Assembly: GCF_022539665.2 (NCBI RefSeq)
Contig: NC_081336.1
Coordinates: forward strand, 3,410,001-3,474,000
From: Daphnia carinata
Lineage: Eukaryota > Arthropoda > Branchiopoda > Diplostraca > Daphniidae
Reading direction: 5' to 3'
DNA: 64,000 nt
The notes beneath the pieces were generated by a model. The model saw only the letters and a program-made list of their open reading frames with translations, ran no database searches and was not told where the DNA came from. Position numbers and translations under genes: made by a program. How positions within the stretch are numbered: position 1 is the stretch's first letter; each line of letters opens with the position of its first letter. This document shows positions 7,221-20,442 of the stretch, one piece after another.

Positions 7221-9294
7221 GACGACACCGAAGTCGTTTTAAAATTTTCTCTCGACTTTAAAAGGTAAAGGGGACTGCAATTTATCGTCCGAGTGGGAGC
7301 TCATCATCTTTTAGGTCTTTTTCTTTTTTTAACCCAGTACGTAGGCAGCGCACTGGTCTTGGGCTTCACATAACAAGTGCCCAATTATATATTACTATAT
7401 AGTGTTGGATGAAACCGGAGGGGGGTGGCCCTGTACGCACTTCCTCTGCGTTCCCGTCGCTGCAAACTGCACCCCGCTGTTCTTTTCAGCCCGGTACGCC
7501 TGCACATTCGAATGCAAGACCCTAGACGGATTTCTTTGGCGTTTGTGTCGACCCCTCTGTCCGAAGAGCATAACGGCCTTAAACGCCCGTGTACACGGAT
7601 CCCGTCGGATGCTTATTATCCTCGTACAGCGTTTTGCTTACGCTCTTATAAGTATTTATACCTCGAACGCAATAGAAAGCGACCTCCGGCAAAGGCTAAA
7701 GAGGCTTTTGTTCCATTGCACCAATGTTCCACACGGAGTTATGTACGAGGCATAGGAAGAAGCGGACGAATGAAGAAGAATTCCTTCGTGTACTGATTTT
7801 TCCTTCTTCGCCTCCATTTTTTTTTTATTCTTCCTTCTTTGTCCCTTCTGCTATTTAATAAGATTTTTTGATGCCAGCAGGGCGGCTGTATCCATCCTAC
7901 GCCCCGTCGGGTTAAGTGTGCGAGTTATCTCGATCCGGCCGCGACGCCAACCGGGGAAAGAGAGAAATAAATATTAATAATAACCCTAGGCCTTTCACGG
8001 CTATAAATCATTCGCATTTTCGGCTTTTGTACCTTCTTCATCGTATGGACAAAAATAAACACGATTCAAAAAGACAAGAGTAACGGATCAATGCGACGTC
8101 CAACGATACGCGGATTGCAAACTATCGGCCGAAGCTCTGCTGGCCAATACTCGAATAGATACAAACGACAAGATGCGAAACCAAAACGCAGTTGCGTGCA
8201 ACCGAAAGCGAAATGGCGTAGGTGGAGGGCGGACGTGAGGGACGGAGCAAAACAAAAGATGGCAAGCGATTAAAAGAAGCCAATGTTCCGATCGAATATC
8301 TCCTCCTTTCCAAGTGATTCTTTTCAATTAATTCTTGTAATTCAAAGTCCCGCCTATGCGTGCAAATGGCGCTTTCGTGAGTCGGATTCAGCTCCCCACA
8401 AAAAGGGGATTAGGACAACAAAGGCCAAAAAAGTTTGACAGTTGAATGCAAAAGAAAATGAGGAGGAGTTAATGGACATCGTAGTTATCTGTCGCACAAT
8501 GTCTAGAGTAGAATAAAGCAACGAACACTCTAATAGATGCGAGGAAGCTCGATTCGTGAGTGGTTCAATGTCACTATTTTCACGGCGGTGGGTTGGTTCG
8601 TTTCTAGTCGGAGAGGAGCCATCCAACCGCGGGCTGACAATTTTCAACGGCTGCCAACCTCCCCCCAACTATATTATATATGTATGATGCGAACATGTGA
8701 ACATGAGCGTACACGTTCTATATAACTCTAATGCTGTTATTTGCATAATCTGTATGATTAGAGGGGGACTATAGTCTTGATGGGTAATTGGCAGTTGGCT
8801 GCCAGGCCAGACACGCCACACCAGTTTCTCTTACGTCATCAAATGTTGCCGATGAAACGCTGAAGGCGACGGCGTGGAGTTCAGTCGCAAAGAAGCGGAC
8901 AGTGAAAGCCTTCGGTGGCTGTCGCCCCATCGCACCGTCTTGATTTTTTATCTCGTGAGTTTCTGACAAGAGACGGAAAGAAAAAGAAGAAAGAAAAAAA
9001 AAGAAGAAAAGGGTGACATGCGTGGCATCCCTACGGTCAGTTCATCCGCCCGAAAAAAAAAAAAAAATAAATAAAAGACGAGCGAGGACATGCAGCAGCC
9101 AAGCAAACGAGCAACGATGAAGTTGAAAACGAGGGATGCCAAAGAGATTTCAATATCTCGAATGTACATCGCAAGCCGGGACGTCTACACAATAATGGCG
9201 TACCGGGGTGGAAACTGGAGGTTTCGACTTGTTCAACTGAACACAAGAAATAAGAGAGACGAAGGTTAGATTGGGTAGGTAGACATTTTACCTG
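7221..9294. other. Intergenic; GC-richer islands without assignable gene
   Basis: Islands of higher GC lie at 7402-7796, 8091-8273, 8540-8660 and 8780-8940. The first is open in two plus-strand frames for more than 115 codons. A TATA-like ggctataaatc lies near 8000. A minus-strand frame at about 8475-8354 begins with Met and a hydrophobic stretch (FLAFVVLIPFLWGAES) but stops after about 40 codons with no donor. None can be joined into a gene. Confidence 0.35.
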
Positions 9295-9344
9295 TCTCTC
9301 TCTCTCTCTCTCTCTCTTTTTTATACACACTCACACACACACAC
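9295..9344. repeat. (TC)n microsatellite followed by an AC-rich tract
   Basis: About eleven TC units (9295-9317) are followed by a short T run and an interrupted (AC)n tract. It is a simple-sequence repeat with no coding signal. Confidence 0.9.
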
Positions 9345-12300
9345 TATATATGTATGCATTTTCTTCTATTTCATTTTCTTATTTTTCTTGCTCGTTTTCT
9401 TCTCTTATTCTCGTCTTGTGTGACGGTGACGGTGGGGGCCGCGCGCCGTGGATAATGATTACCATCTCGCGGCATGCTGCGCGAGCTAGCTCAGCTAATA
9501 CAGGTCGGGGTTATCTTTTTTTTTTTCTTTCCTATGTCCTCCACGAAACCCCCTTTCCACTTGTCCACCTTCCTCCTCTTTTCTTATAACATCGGCCCCC
9601 TCTTGCACCACCCGTCATATCAGCAAACTGCTGATGGCCTTAGTATGTTACAACGGCAAGAATAACACGGTCGGCTGTCTCTTTCTCCGTCTTCCTTTTT
9701 TTTCTGCTTCTTTCTTCTTATTTTTCTTTTTTTTCCAGAGAAATCGTTTTGCCTTGTCGTTTCCTTATATCCACGACGCGGTTAAACGAGAATGTGGTAC
9801 ACCGAGCGACGTGAGAATAAGAAACGGATGGGGGGGGGGGGGGGTTTCGATCGCCATGTATTCAATGCCCACGACTATGGGGCCAAAAGAATCTTCCTCG
9901 ATTCCTTTCAATGATAGGTTTTAACATTGAAATCCACTTGATTGTAACGATGAGCTCTTTTTGTCGAACACGTAAACGGCTGCCGCTGATCCAGGAGTAA
10001 AAGAACCCCCTCCTTTCAAAATCATTTTTTTATTTTTTAGATATTTCTTTTGCTACGAAATGCGATTGGCTAACAATTTTCAGGTGTCTTGGCCGATGGT
10101 GCCATAACTCTGGATGTTGTTGGGGAACGAACGGGCCAATGGTGGAAAACGCGGGCAGACCCCCCGATGAGACTCTTTCGTCCGTGTACGTTATCCCGCC
10201 ATCAGCGAAGGTGCGACTTTTCACGTTTCTCCTTTTTTTTTTAAGAGTCACGTGATTCTTCGTGGTTGTCTATACCGATGATTTTCACGCGTGCGTTCAC
10301 GATGACAATGTCTTCCGCGCTTTCCTCGTTTTTATTTATTCTTTTCGCTGATTGTGACGCAGTCCCATACTTCCGTTGTCCTCTTTATTTGTCTTGCGTT
10401 TTTTGAACGCAGTTCATGTCAGTTCTGTTCTTCCGTCTGCCACTGAACGCACACGAATCGACATCTTTATTTTTTTAGGTACAACGCAAGATCAAATGCC
10501 CACCTCTCTACACATACGTGTGTTGCGCTTGATGTAGGCTCAGATGCTGCGTGCGTATCGTGCGTGTGTGTCGTGCGCGATTCATTTCGTATCCGTTTGG
10601 AAATCAAGCACACGAAAATAGCGACGGGCAAAACTCGGGGAGAAGAACCCATAGAAGATGAAAACATTTTAATGGAGGCGAGCGAAAGAATAGAAGCGAG
10701 AGACCCAAGTTGCAGACATAGAGCGGAGCATTTATTCACAGAACGAGAAAAATGTAAAAAAGGTTTTCCTATCTGTAGGGCATTTGTGTTTTTCTTTCTC
10801 GCTCTCTTCGTACGAGAAGGGGAATATAATCTTTTTGATTCATCTCTGCTGTTGGCGCGCTGCGGTCGTTCCACGGGACCAATGGCCGTAGCCCTGTTGC
10901 CCCGGTGTTTGGCCCTGCTGTTCCAGCCCAGCCGCTTGGGCCACGCCATTGCCGCAACTCTTGCACGAGGAAAGAAGAAGAAGAAGGAGAAAAAAAAAAA
11001 TCTTTTGCTTGATGAGATTTGTAATTAGAAAACACAGAAAGACATGATGGATGCGAGCTCCGCTATAGACCCTCAGAGAGAAAACCAGAGGTATTTTTTT
11101 CTTTCTTTTAGATTTTAAAAGTTCTTTTTCCCTTCTCCCATCGTCCCTTATTTTTTAAAAGAAAAAAAAATCCTCTCGGAAAATATAAAAAAAATTAAAG
11201 AAAAGAAATAAAACGAAATAATAAATCCCTTTTTCTTTTGTATGTCAGTTCTCTCTATCTGCAGCCTTCGTATATATAGACACCTTGCTATCTTTTCGTC
11301 TTTTTTTTTTTGTGGAGAAACAAGACAAAAAAAAATTAAAGAAAAAAAAAAGAAAACGATTTTGTTATTTCGGTTTCCTCTAGTCTTCGTGAAAAATCTT
11401 TTCGTGTTATTTTTTTTTTAACGTTTATTTCTGAGATGAAAATTCACATGACTGTAGAGCGATCCCGCTGGTCCTTTTTATTATTTCTACTTTCTTTTTG
11501 TTTTTTTTTTGTTTTTTTTTTACCTCTCCGTTCCTTTTTTTTTTTTTAAAATGGTCATGGAACGCGACGTGCCAAAGTCCAAAAGGAAAAACAAAAAAAT
11601 TCCGACCTTGGCTAAAAAAGACAACAATCGCATCTGTTTGCTTTTTGAATGTTTTAGTTTTTTGCGACATCGCTGAACAATCTCTGTTCACTTGACACGA
11701 TCTCTGTTACGATCAAGCATCAAAAACGAAAATGGAAACGCTTTTCGCGAAAGGGAGACACACAGTCGGATGAAATTAACGCGATGGTAAAGGCGATTAA
11801 GAACAAAAAACAAAAACAGACTACGCCATGATTATACAATGTTTATTATTCGTAGAAGCAAAACCTGTTGGCCCCTTTTTCTACGATTTAAAACTGCGCA
11901 AAAAAGAATAGAAATAAAATTAACAAATGCCGAAATGAAGTACCTCGCGCGGGGTTGTGTGTGTGTGTATCGTCAAGTCAATCATATACGGGCGTTGGAA
12001 TTTACAACGTTGTTCGTTTCCTTCTATTCTGTTTTTGGCCTTCTCCCCCTCCGTTTGGTGGAAAATTGAATTTTCGGGACCCGCGTGTCTAGTGGCGATC
12101 GCCGCCAACTTTGCCAATGCGGATCCATTACATTCCGTGAGTGCTGTCCGTCACGAAATAAGTTACTTTCAGGAGACTTCATATGGGTTGCATGGTTACA
12201 TACTGCCGTGTATATATTTATATACACACACACACAGTCGAATATATAAACTTCTTTTTTATTATCATTTTTTTTTTTGCGCTTGATTTTATTATTTTTA

Positions 12301-15300
12301 CTCGGCGTGCATTGGGTGGACAGTTCCGCCATGGTGTTGGCAAAGGCATAAAAAAAGGGGGAGGAAGAAAAATATAATAAAACTAATACGGCTAAAAAGA
12401 GAATTGGAATGCCAGGCATTGCTAACGCAAAATAAAGAAAACAAACACGACGGGCGCTGTGTTATAGTTTCCCGGTCTTCTAATAATAGAAACACATACA
12501 TTTATATATATGTGTGTGAATGTGTGTATATCTATAGTGTATATATATATATATAAAACTCGGCCAGGGTCTGGCCCGGCAGACGTATACACAACAGCGT
12601 AAAGATATACACGCCAAGACAATAGGCATTACGCATTCCCGGCACAACTGTCCAAATCACGAAATGCAATCCGTCAACACCAGTTGTCTCGTTCTCCCAT
12701 TGATTTGTTTTTGCTTCTCCTCTTTCAATTCTAGCGTATTTTCGAAAAATCCTTCTTTACGGGGCCTTTCTATTTAGTTTATCTCTTTATTTTTCTTGTT
12801 CGTCTGTTATTAGATGGTAACCTGTGGTGATGATGCGTTATTGAGTATATACCAGCCGTCCGCTTTTTTTTTATTGATATCCCTTTATAATTTTTGAGTT
12901 GACAGTGATTTCTGAATAAATTTTGCTTTTAGATTCTGCCATTACCCGTGAGAACAGTTTTTTAAAATGAGTTAGGTGTTGAACCCGTTCGGCGACAATG
13001 ACGATGGGTAAATGAATGTCAATGACCCGTCATCGTGATTGGCATTTCGGCTTGGCAACGGAGAAGACTTTCTAAAGAGATATTTTGTTTATTAAAACAA
13101 ACATTAAATTGTCTTTTAGCTGAATTGTTTGAATTTTTTTTTATTTTCTACACGAGACGAAAACAAAAAAAGCCCGAAAAAGGGTGTTGTTTCATTAGCC
13201 GCCGGTTGCGACGGTTGATGAATACGAAAAAAGCGTCGGTTGATTATGGCGGCGAAGAGGGAAACAGGAATTTTTGTTTCTTTTTTTTTTCCAAAATCGA
13301 GTATAGCAATTCCCCCCTTTTTTATTTTACATCATTTAATGGCCGCTAGCGTTAACTGACACATCGTGTGTGATGATTCACCGTGTAGAATACAACCATT
13401 TGTTGAGTATCTTATATTTTTCCTTATTGCATTTTTTTCTTCCTTTTTATTATTATTACTATTCGAAAAACGCCGTAATATTCCACAAAAAAAAAATTAT
13501 ATACAGTGAACAAACTGCGTCTGGACATAACGAGTTGGCCCTTCCATTGGCCGGTTCATCAACACCTGTAAATCGCCGGCTTCACAGTTGTCTTTTGTTA
13601 TAAACAAGTGATTTTTCGTTTGTCTTTTTAACGACAATGGCACAACCTGTTCCCTTGATGTAGTCAACTTTTTTGTTTTTCTATCTATCCCCCCGGCCGT
13701 GTGCAGGATTTATAGACGACCGATTGTCGTGACGTGATATCAAACAAACTCTCAACGGAAAATTCCAACAAGGTGGGGGGATAGAAAAGAGGACGAACAA
13801 CAAAAAAATTCAGAAAAAACAAACGACAAGGCAAACAAAGTAAGGCGATCAAATCGAGCGATTGCCTATCACCTTACTCGGTTTCTACACGGTGTTTCTT
13901 GATTCGGGGGGTTGTTTGTTAGTTTCCCTTTTGTTTTTTCAGTTTTTTTTGTTTTTTTTTGAATTATATCTCGTGAATACACACGTATGGCGAGAACGCA
14001 TTTCCCCGTCGGCTGTGCTGATTGCGATCATCACGAATGTTTCGTGTTTCCTTCTTTTGCTGTTGCTTTACCAATTTCTTTTTTTTTTTGTTATTCCTCG
14101 CATTTTTTTTTGTAATTTCTGAACTTTTGAATAACAGAGCTATTGGTGAAACGAAATCTCCAACAGATGGCTTCATCCTTCTTGAAAATGGACCTTTTTT
14201 CTTATAACAGAACTGCTCTGCTTGTTCGACTTGTTCCTTCTAATCGTAGCACATATAATCACGATAAGAACAACCTTCAGCTTTTCTTTTTCTTTTAGAT
14301 TATAAACGTTTAAAGAAGACACGAACAGTGGGCTATCAGGTCGACAGTCGATCTACATGAAAAGGAATGAAACAAAAGAGAAATAAAAAGGTAGCTGGGT
14401 ATATAGAAGCACAAACCGGAAAGAAATAAACGACGTGAGTCCCTCCAAAAGAACGAAAAAAAAAAAGACGACAATGACACAAACTCTGAAACAATGAAAT
14501 TCCTGGCCGTGAGATATATTGTGCTGGTTGACTGGCAGAGTGTGAGCTTAACGAGTAGCTGCTGCCTATATTTGTACCGTATACGCAACGGCCCGCGCCA
14601 TTGGTGGCGCTTCCGTCTCACATACAAACGCACAAAGAGAATAGGGACCCGTCGACAAAAGGTGATTATCGATTATGTCAACGATGATGAAGAATTTCCA
14701 AAAAGGCCCTCCATCCGTCGTGGCCCCTTTTTTAGCCTTGCTGACGGGCAGGGACGGTCGTGTTCTTCCGGATAGGCTGCACGCACGACACGTCCACACA
14801 TTCCCCTTTTTTTTTTTTTTGATTTGTCTCGTATAATCCAAGTGATACATTGGGCAAAAAAAAAAAAAAAAAATTATTATCCACGGTTAGCAGCAGGAAG
14901 TCGGAACTACTACATCCCGCCCGTTCATCGCCTATCATCGTTGGTATAACTTTATATTGGCCACTTATGGGGGGGGGGGGTATAGACATAGCATACATTT
15001 CAAGAGCTGGACAGATCCTATATTGTCTCAGAAAGTATTGGCCATTTTTTACTTTATTTCTTTTTTTTTAAATACTTGGGATAAAGTCGTGTGTTATTTA
15101 GAGCTGTATATACAGTGGGCAGCAAATGCAAGTTGATGATGGAATCGTATATGGCAAGAGTGCGGAAGAAGGAACTAGAGAAAAAAAATCGTACGTGCTA
15201 CGAGGGACGTGTTGTATACAACAGTATATGCAACACCACTTGGCATTTTTCGACGTAGGCTTATTGGTTGGCTGGCGGGCGTTTGGTCGTTTGTCAGCCA

Positions 15301-16300
15301 GCTGGTGTGCGCCGCACGGCCGATAAGAAAAGGGAAATATATAAAACAAAAAAAAAATGGGAATGGGAACCCCCCATCGAAGAAGAGAAAAAAAATAAAT
15401 GAAATAGACTGAATATAATATAGAATGAAATGAAAAAAAAAAAAAAAGACAAGGAAGGAACTGCCTTCGCTGCGCTTTCCATCCATTTCTTGGTTGCCTT
15501 CGGCTCTCTCTCTCTCGTTCTTCTTATGTAATCTATTTCTTTTGCCTTCCTTTTTTTTTTCTCATTTCCCTCTCCCCCCCCCCCCTTCGGTCTATATAGC
15601 CACTTGAAAAATCGAGACCCATCAGCACACTTGATTCAGATTAATGCCGACCGACGCGCTCCTCTTCCCACCAGCTCCCGCCATCAGCCCCCCTCTTCTA
15701 CAAGAAACTTTTTTTTTTTCGTACACTATCTTCACGCGCAGACATACAAACAGACACGACCAAAGAGAGAAGCTGCTGGCTGAGCAATTTTTTTTTTTTT
15801 TAGATTTCTCCTTTTTTGTTGATAGAAAAAAAAAGGTTTCAAAATCAAAAATGACGTCTTTCATTTTCCAAAAAAACTACTGCGGGCCATGTAACGTACA
15901 TTTCCATTTAGCATATCCTTGTCCTGATTTGGGTCTGACTCGAGTCAACAAACTTACTGAGCCATTTTTTTTTTTTTTGAGTTTTGCCTTTAACATTATG
16001 ATTTTCTACGTGTATTCTGAAATGATTTAAATAACAAACGCCAATCAGCCGGTTGATCCGCTAGCGTCGCTATTTGTTTCTCCTGTTTATCAATTCCGAG
16101 TGCGTCGTCAAACAGATGGGCCAGGTGTGCGAATCTGCGAATAAAAAAAAGGGAAACAAACAGATAAATGGATAGTAGAAGAGTGTAAGAAAAGAAATGC
16201 AAATAGAATTTGAAAAGGGGGAACCTGTCCAGCACACACTTTTCAAAATGATTTCGGAATCGTATAAAAAACGAGTTTTTTTTTGCCTTTGTCGAAACTC
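9345..16300. other. Intergenic, homopolymer-rich; a few exon-like islands
   Basis: Mostly T- and A-rich low-complexity sequence with a G run at 9830-9844. Exon-like islands are described among the findings: a plus-strand island at 10084-10210 and minus-strand islands at about 10975-10850 and 16134-16005. An ATG-started 93-codon frame at 14494-14775 (plus) has no domain. I do not call a gene. Confidence 0.35.
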
Positions 16301-16319
16301 TATTTATAAATTGTAACGA

Positions 16320-16327
16320 TATCGATA
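16320..16327. promoter_or_regulatory. DRE-like motif TATCGATA
   Basis: An exact match to the DREF-binding motif known from fly housekeeping and proliferation genes. It lies about 240 bp before a consensus TATA box (16569-16576). The two usually mark different promoter classes, so they may be unrelated. Confidence 0.25.
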
Positions 16328-16568
16328 AGACCCGTATGTTCTTGTACTTAACACACGAAAAAAAAAGGTAATAGTGAGAATGACGAAAACTCCTTTTTCG
16401 GTTTAAAATGAATTTCCAAACAGCAACGGATGTGCATTAGTTCTTTTTTTGAAAGATAGTCGACTAGACAGCTCCCTCTAACACGAGCGAATGAATTAAA
16501 ACGAGATAGACGTAATCCCTCCATTCGCCATTGATGATAATAAGGTGTGATTTCGTGTGAAAGTGTCC

Positions 16569-16576
16569 TATAAAAG
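16569..16576 (+). promoter_or_regulatory. Consensus TATA box TATAAAAG, no gene attached
   Basis: TATAAAAG followed by a GC-rich GCCGGAGC is a textbook core-promoter arrangement and would place a start near 16600. No convincing coding sequence follows within 3 kb on the plus strand. It could serve a distal hth leader exon or a non-coding transcript, or be chance. Confidence 0.2.
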
Positions 16577-16600
16577 CCGGAGCTGTCCGCTTTTTTTTTT

Positions 16601-19600
16601 CTCTCTTGTTAAAGTGGCACTATAACAGCGACTTTGTGTTTGGCCATATTGATTGGGGCAAATCAAAGTCATGACACGAACTTTGTGTGTGTGTGTGTAT
16701 GAGTGTAACCTGGATTTAATACATATATACGAGCCGTTAACTCGACGGACGACTCATTCAACGGCATGAGATTGCCCAATGGCTCTCTAAAACTCGTCCC
16801 AATGTCCCTATTCCGTTCAAATTAATGAGCCATGATTTGAAATGTTCCATGACTACATTCGTTTTATTTTCTACATCATACTTATCGTTTCATTTCAACC
16901 AGAGTTTTTTTTTTTTTAGAACTTTATTTTTCATTCTTTCTTTTATTTTTGAAGTTTTATTTCCCCTAATTCCATCGGCACATTCATCTTTTCTATTGTG
17001 ATTACAAATTGCATGGGCGGCCTCAACGGCCGGTGATAACGACTCGATCATTATTCGTGAATTCATTCGACAAACAATAATCATAAAAAATAAAAGATGA
17101 TGACGCCCGAGATGGAAAAAACGAGATTGCCAGTATTTTATAGAAAGGAGGCCCTGCGTTTATATTTATATATATAGAGAGAGAGAGAGAAAGATGCGTT
17201 TTTATCCCGATCCGGTGCAGCGTCCGCGTCTTTGAGTGGCCGTGCCACTCGTCCGACGCGCCAATAGGGTAAAAGGTCAGTCCCGAAAAGAAAGATCATT
17301 GAGGAATAAACACAATTTTGTTTTTCTTATTCTTCCTTCTGTCTCGCTCTTTTTCTTATTTAGTTTGAAACTCGCGGGTTACTCATCATCGTTTTATCTA
17401 CAAATAGCTGGTGATTCTCTCGAGTTAGAAACACATGGCCATCTCTCTTGTTCGCTCGACAAGCAACAGCAGCAACAACAACAACCATTTCCCCCCCTTT
17501 TTTCCAAATGAAAAAAAAAAGGGTAAAGAAAATAGATAGATAGATATTAAAAGGAAAGAAAGAAACAGGGAAGAAAAAAGAATTGAGTATCTGCTCTCAG
17601 GGCTCGTTAAGTCATCATCGTCGCTCATCTTTCTCAAGCTGCTGCGCTGCATTACACGAAGATTTTTCTTTCTTTTTTTCAATTCTTAAGCTCCTCCTAT
17701 TTTCATCGTCTTCTCAACACTTTTTCCGACTCATCCCTTCTTATTCTGAAGGCAGAAAAATAAAAAAAAAAAGCAATTTTATTAAGAAGGAATTAAATTT
17801 TTTTTTTTTTTTGATTATTTCACAGGGGTATATATAAAAGGCTGCGCTCTTTTACTCCCTCAAGATAGAAAAAAAAAGAAGGATACATATATATGTATTG
17901 TCTTTGGGGGGGAAACGCCATTGGTATAAGCTGGAAGCCTAACGAATTAAGACGAGTTGATGAGCTCTGGATTTTTAATTGGTAGAAAAAAAAAGGGAAG
18001 AGCGGGGTTGCAATAATAATAAGAGCAACACCGAAAAGGCCCAACGTCGATAAGGGGAAACGGGAGCCTTCTGCTGTTTCAGCTGAAGGGAATTGGATGA
18101 GAAAGAGGAGCCGGAAGAGAGAGAGAAAAAAAAAAAATGCGACGATATAAGAGCGACGCGTTGATGTCATTAGGATGGAACGAGACGCCGTTGGCGATTG
18201 AATCCGCATAAAAGAATAGCGAGAGGGTAATACAAGAAAATGAAGCGTCTCTCTTTACCTCGTCCATTTTTATTTCTTGACTCTTAATAAAAAAAAAAAA
18301 AAGAAATGTGTGATGGGCATGAAAAGATGGGAGGCACTTGGGCGTCGTTAATATTGATTATGCAACTACACGAAAGCTCAAAGAGCTGGCGATGGCCTGA
18401 TAAAATTTAAATACTCAAAGATGTACATCAAATGTTGGCAGGAAGAAAAAAAAAAAGAGCGGGGGGGGGGGCTGTGCGCTCGTGAATCGAATTGTCGCCG
18501 AGTGGCGCGACGCAAATCAATTTAACGTCTAGTCACCATTGGCATGTCAAGTTGGCCGAGCTCGTACACACACTCAAGAATACATAAAATATAATGTAGA
18601 AAATAAAAAGAGAATCGAAATAAAGCGAGCGAAACAGATCGCTTTCGCGATACGTGTAGACTACTGCACTAACGCATCTTTGCAGTTGGACGCAAAGTAA
18701 GTGCTGCCTTCTATTATAGTATGTGAAGTTTAGTGGAGTATAATATAGTCGCATTAGCAACAAGTCGATTTCGGGGACCTTTACTCTATCCACTTCAATT
18801 ACCATATAAATCACGGATGTCGCTGCAGTGCGTTGCAATTCACGACATCACACCAAACACATTCACAAGTGCTGCCGTGTGACGATCGACGGTATGTATG
18901 AGAATAAATCAGGTGAAATCTTTTGTTTGTGTTTTTTTTTTTCTTGATGCCCTTTCTTTCTTTATCGAGTGCGGAACACAGAGAAGGGAAAAGAAGGGGA
19001 GGTAACGTTAACACAGAAACGCCATTGGAAATGTGCTGAGGGGTGAATAATGAGCAAGAGGAAGAAGTGCTTTCCCTGCTCTTTTTTTTTCTTTTATTTC
19101 TGACCTCGTGCACTATATGCAAATGAGCATTATCAAATGCGCAGGTCATTTCCAGTTTTTTTTTTCTACCTATGGAAAGTCAGAAAACATTTGTTTATTA
19201 ATAATTTAAAAAAAAATGGAGTTCGTAGAGTACGATAGTGTTTTGTTTTTTCTCTTATAATATAGACCGGAATAATCCGTGTGTGTCTTATTACAGTTGG
19301 ATGCCACCGTCGACGATGTGGCGGCTGCTTGCGTCGCACTGCGGCAACAGCTCGGACCTTGTTGAGAGACTTGTTTCATATAATAGAAGACTCCTCCATC
19401 CGGAAGAGAAAGAAGGAGGCACCCGGAATGTCTTCTTCTGCACCTCATCTGTTCACGCCTTTGAACGGAACAAAAAAAGAAAAAAAACCTTCTTTTTCAC
19501 ACGAGTTGTGTATATATCAACAGAAAACACGGGGGAAAGTCGACAGAAGAAGATTGAAAACGCAAAAAAGAAAGAGAGAAGGAGAACGTAGAAGGGGTCC

Positions 19601-20411
19601 AGAGGTTATTCTAGTCCGGTGTGATGTTGTTTGCGCTTTAAAACCGCCAGTAGATATTTATAGCCCTATATATATATAAGGTTCTCTCTTGCATTGATAT
19701 AAATATACACACACACACACACACATGCATGTAAATATATAAATACGCACGACACTCACTAGCAGAGAAAGAGCGATGCGTTTATTTAAAGTGCTCGACG
19801 GTGATGTTGCGTCCAGCGTGCACTTTCTCTGTCTCTCTAACACATCACCTTGTTTTTTATTTTCTTATCCGAGTCCAACTACAACTCCCTGAAATCGATG
19901 GGGGCAAAAGCACGTAGAGAAGTACAGGCATTTTTTTTTTTTTCGGGAGTCCGAAATGTATGTATATACCTATGCGTGCAAATGCAGGCAGATGAAAGGC
20001 TGTGGCATTTGTATCGATCGGTCGTAGACTAGCGTGATTAAAGTGCGGTACGTGAAACGGGACCCACCGTGAAGTGGAAGAAGATCTCGGAATGATCGGA
20101 GGAATTGAGAAAAGGCCTATCGTGAGCCATTCAGTTTCAAAACGTGGAAAGATCATGATCGATTGGCTTTTCGTAGACCCTCTGCATAGCGTTCAAAGGT
20201 TGGGCTTTTGTGCGTTTGACCGCGTGAGTGACGGATGTTCCTAAACAAGTAGCACAATTGATTACACGATGATCACAAAAGGAATTTCGAACGATCATGG
20301 GCCACTAGAAACAGGTTCATCGTTCACGTCGTTCGTTTTTCACGCGTGCAATTAGTGAAAGAACTTGAACTTAATAATTTGAATGGGACAGCTACAAACA
20401 AAACCAAAATA

Positions 20412-20414
<3 letters not shown>
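16601..20414. other. Intergenic, no gene seen
   Basis: Low-complexity sequence with A/T runs, a GA tract near 17176 and CA repeats near 19706. One short GC-rich exon-like segment ends in a stop at 19365 (plus strand). Nothing else resembles a gene. Confidence 0.4.

Positions 20415-20441
<27 letters not shown>
20415..20441. repeat. Poly(A) run of 27
   Basis: Twenty-seven consecutive A. I see no target-site duplication or retroposon body beside it, so I do not call a retrotransposon tail. Confidence 0.9.

Positions 20442-20442
<1 letters not shown>

Noticed and set aside
14494-14775. ATG-started 93-codon plus-strand frame
   Set aside because: The composition is mixed, with no domain, signal peptide or splice context; frames of this length arise by chance in this window.
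20415-20441. Long poly(A) run as a retrotransposon tail
   Set aside because: No element body, no ORF and no target-site duplication flank it; similar runs occur throughout the region.
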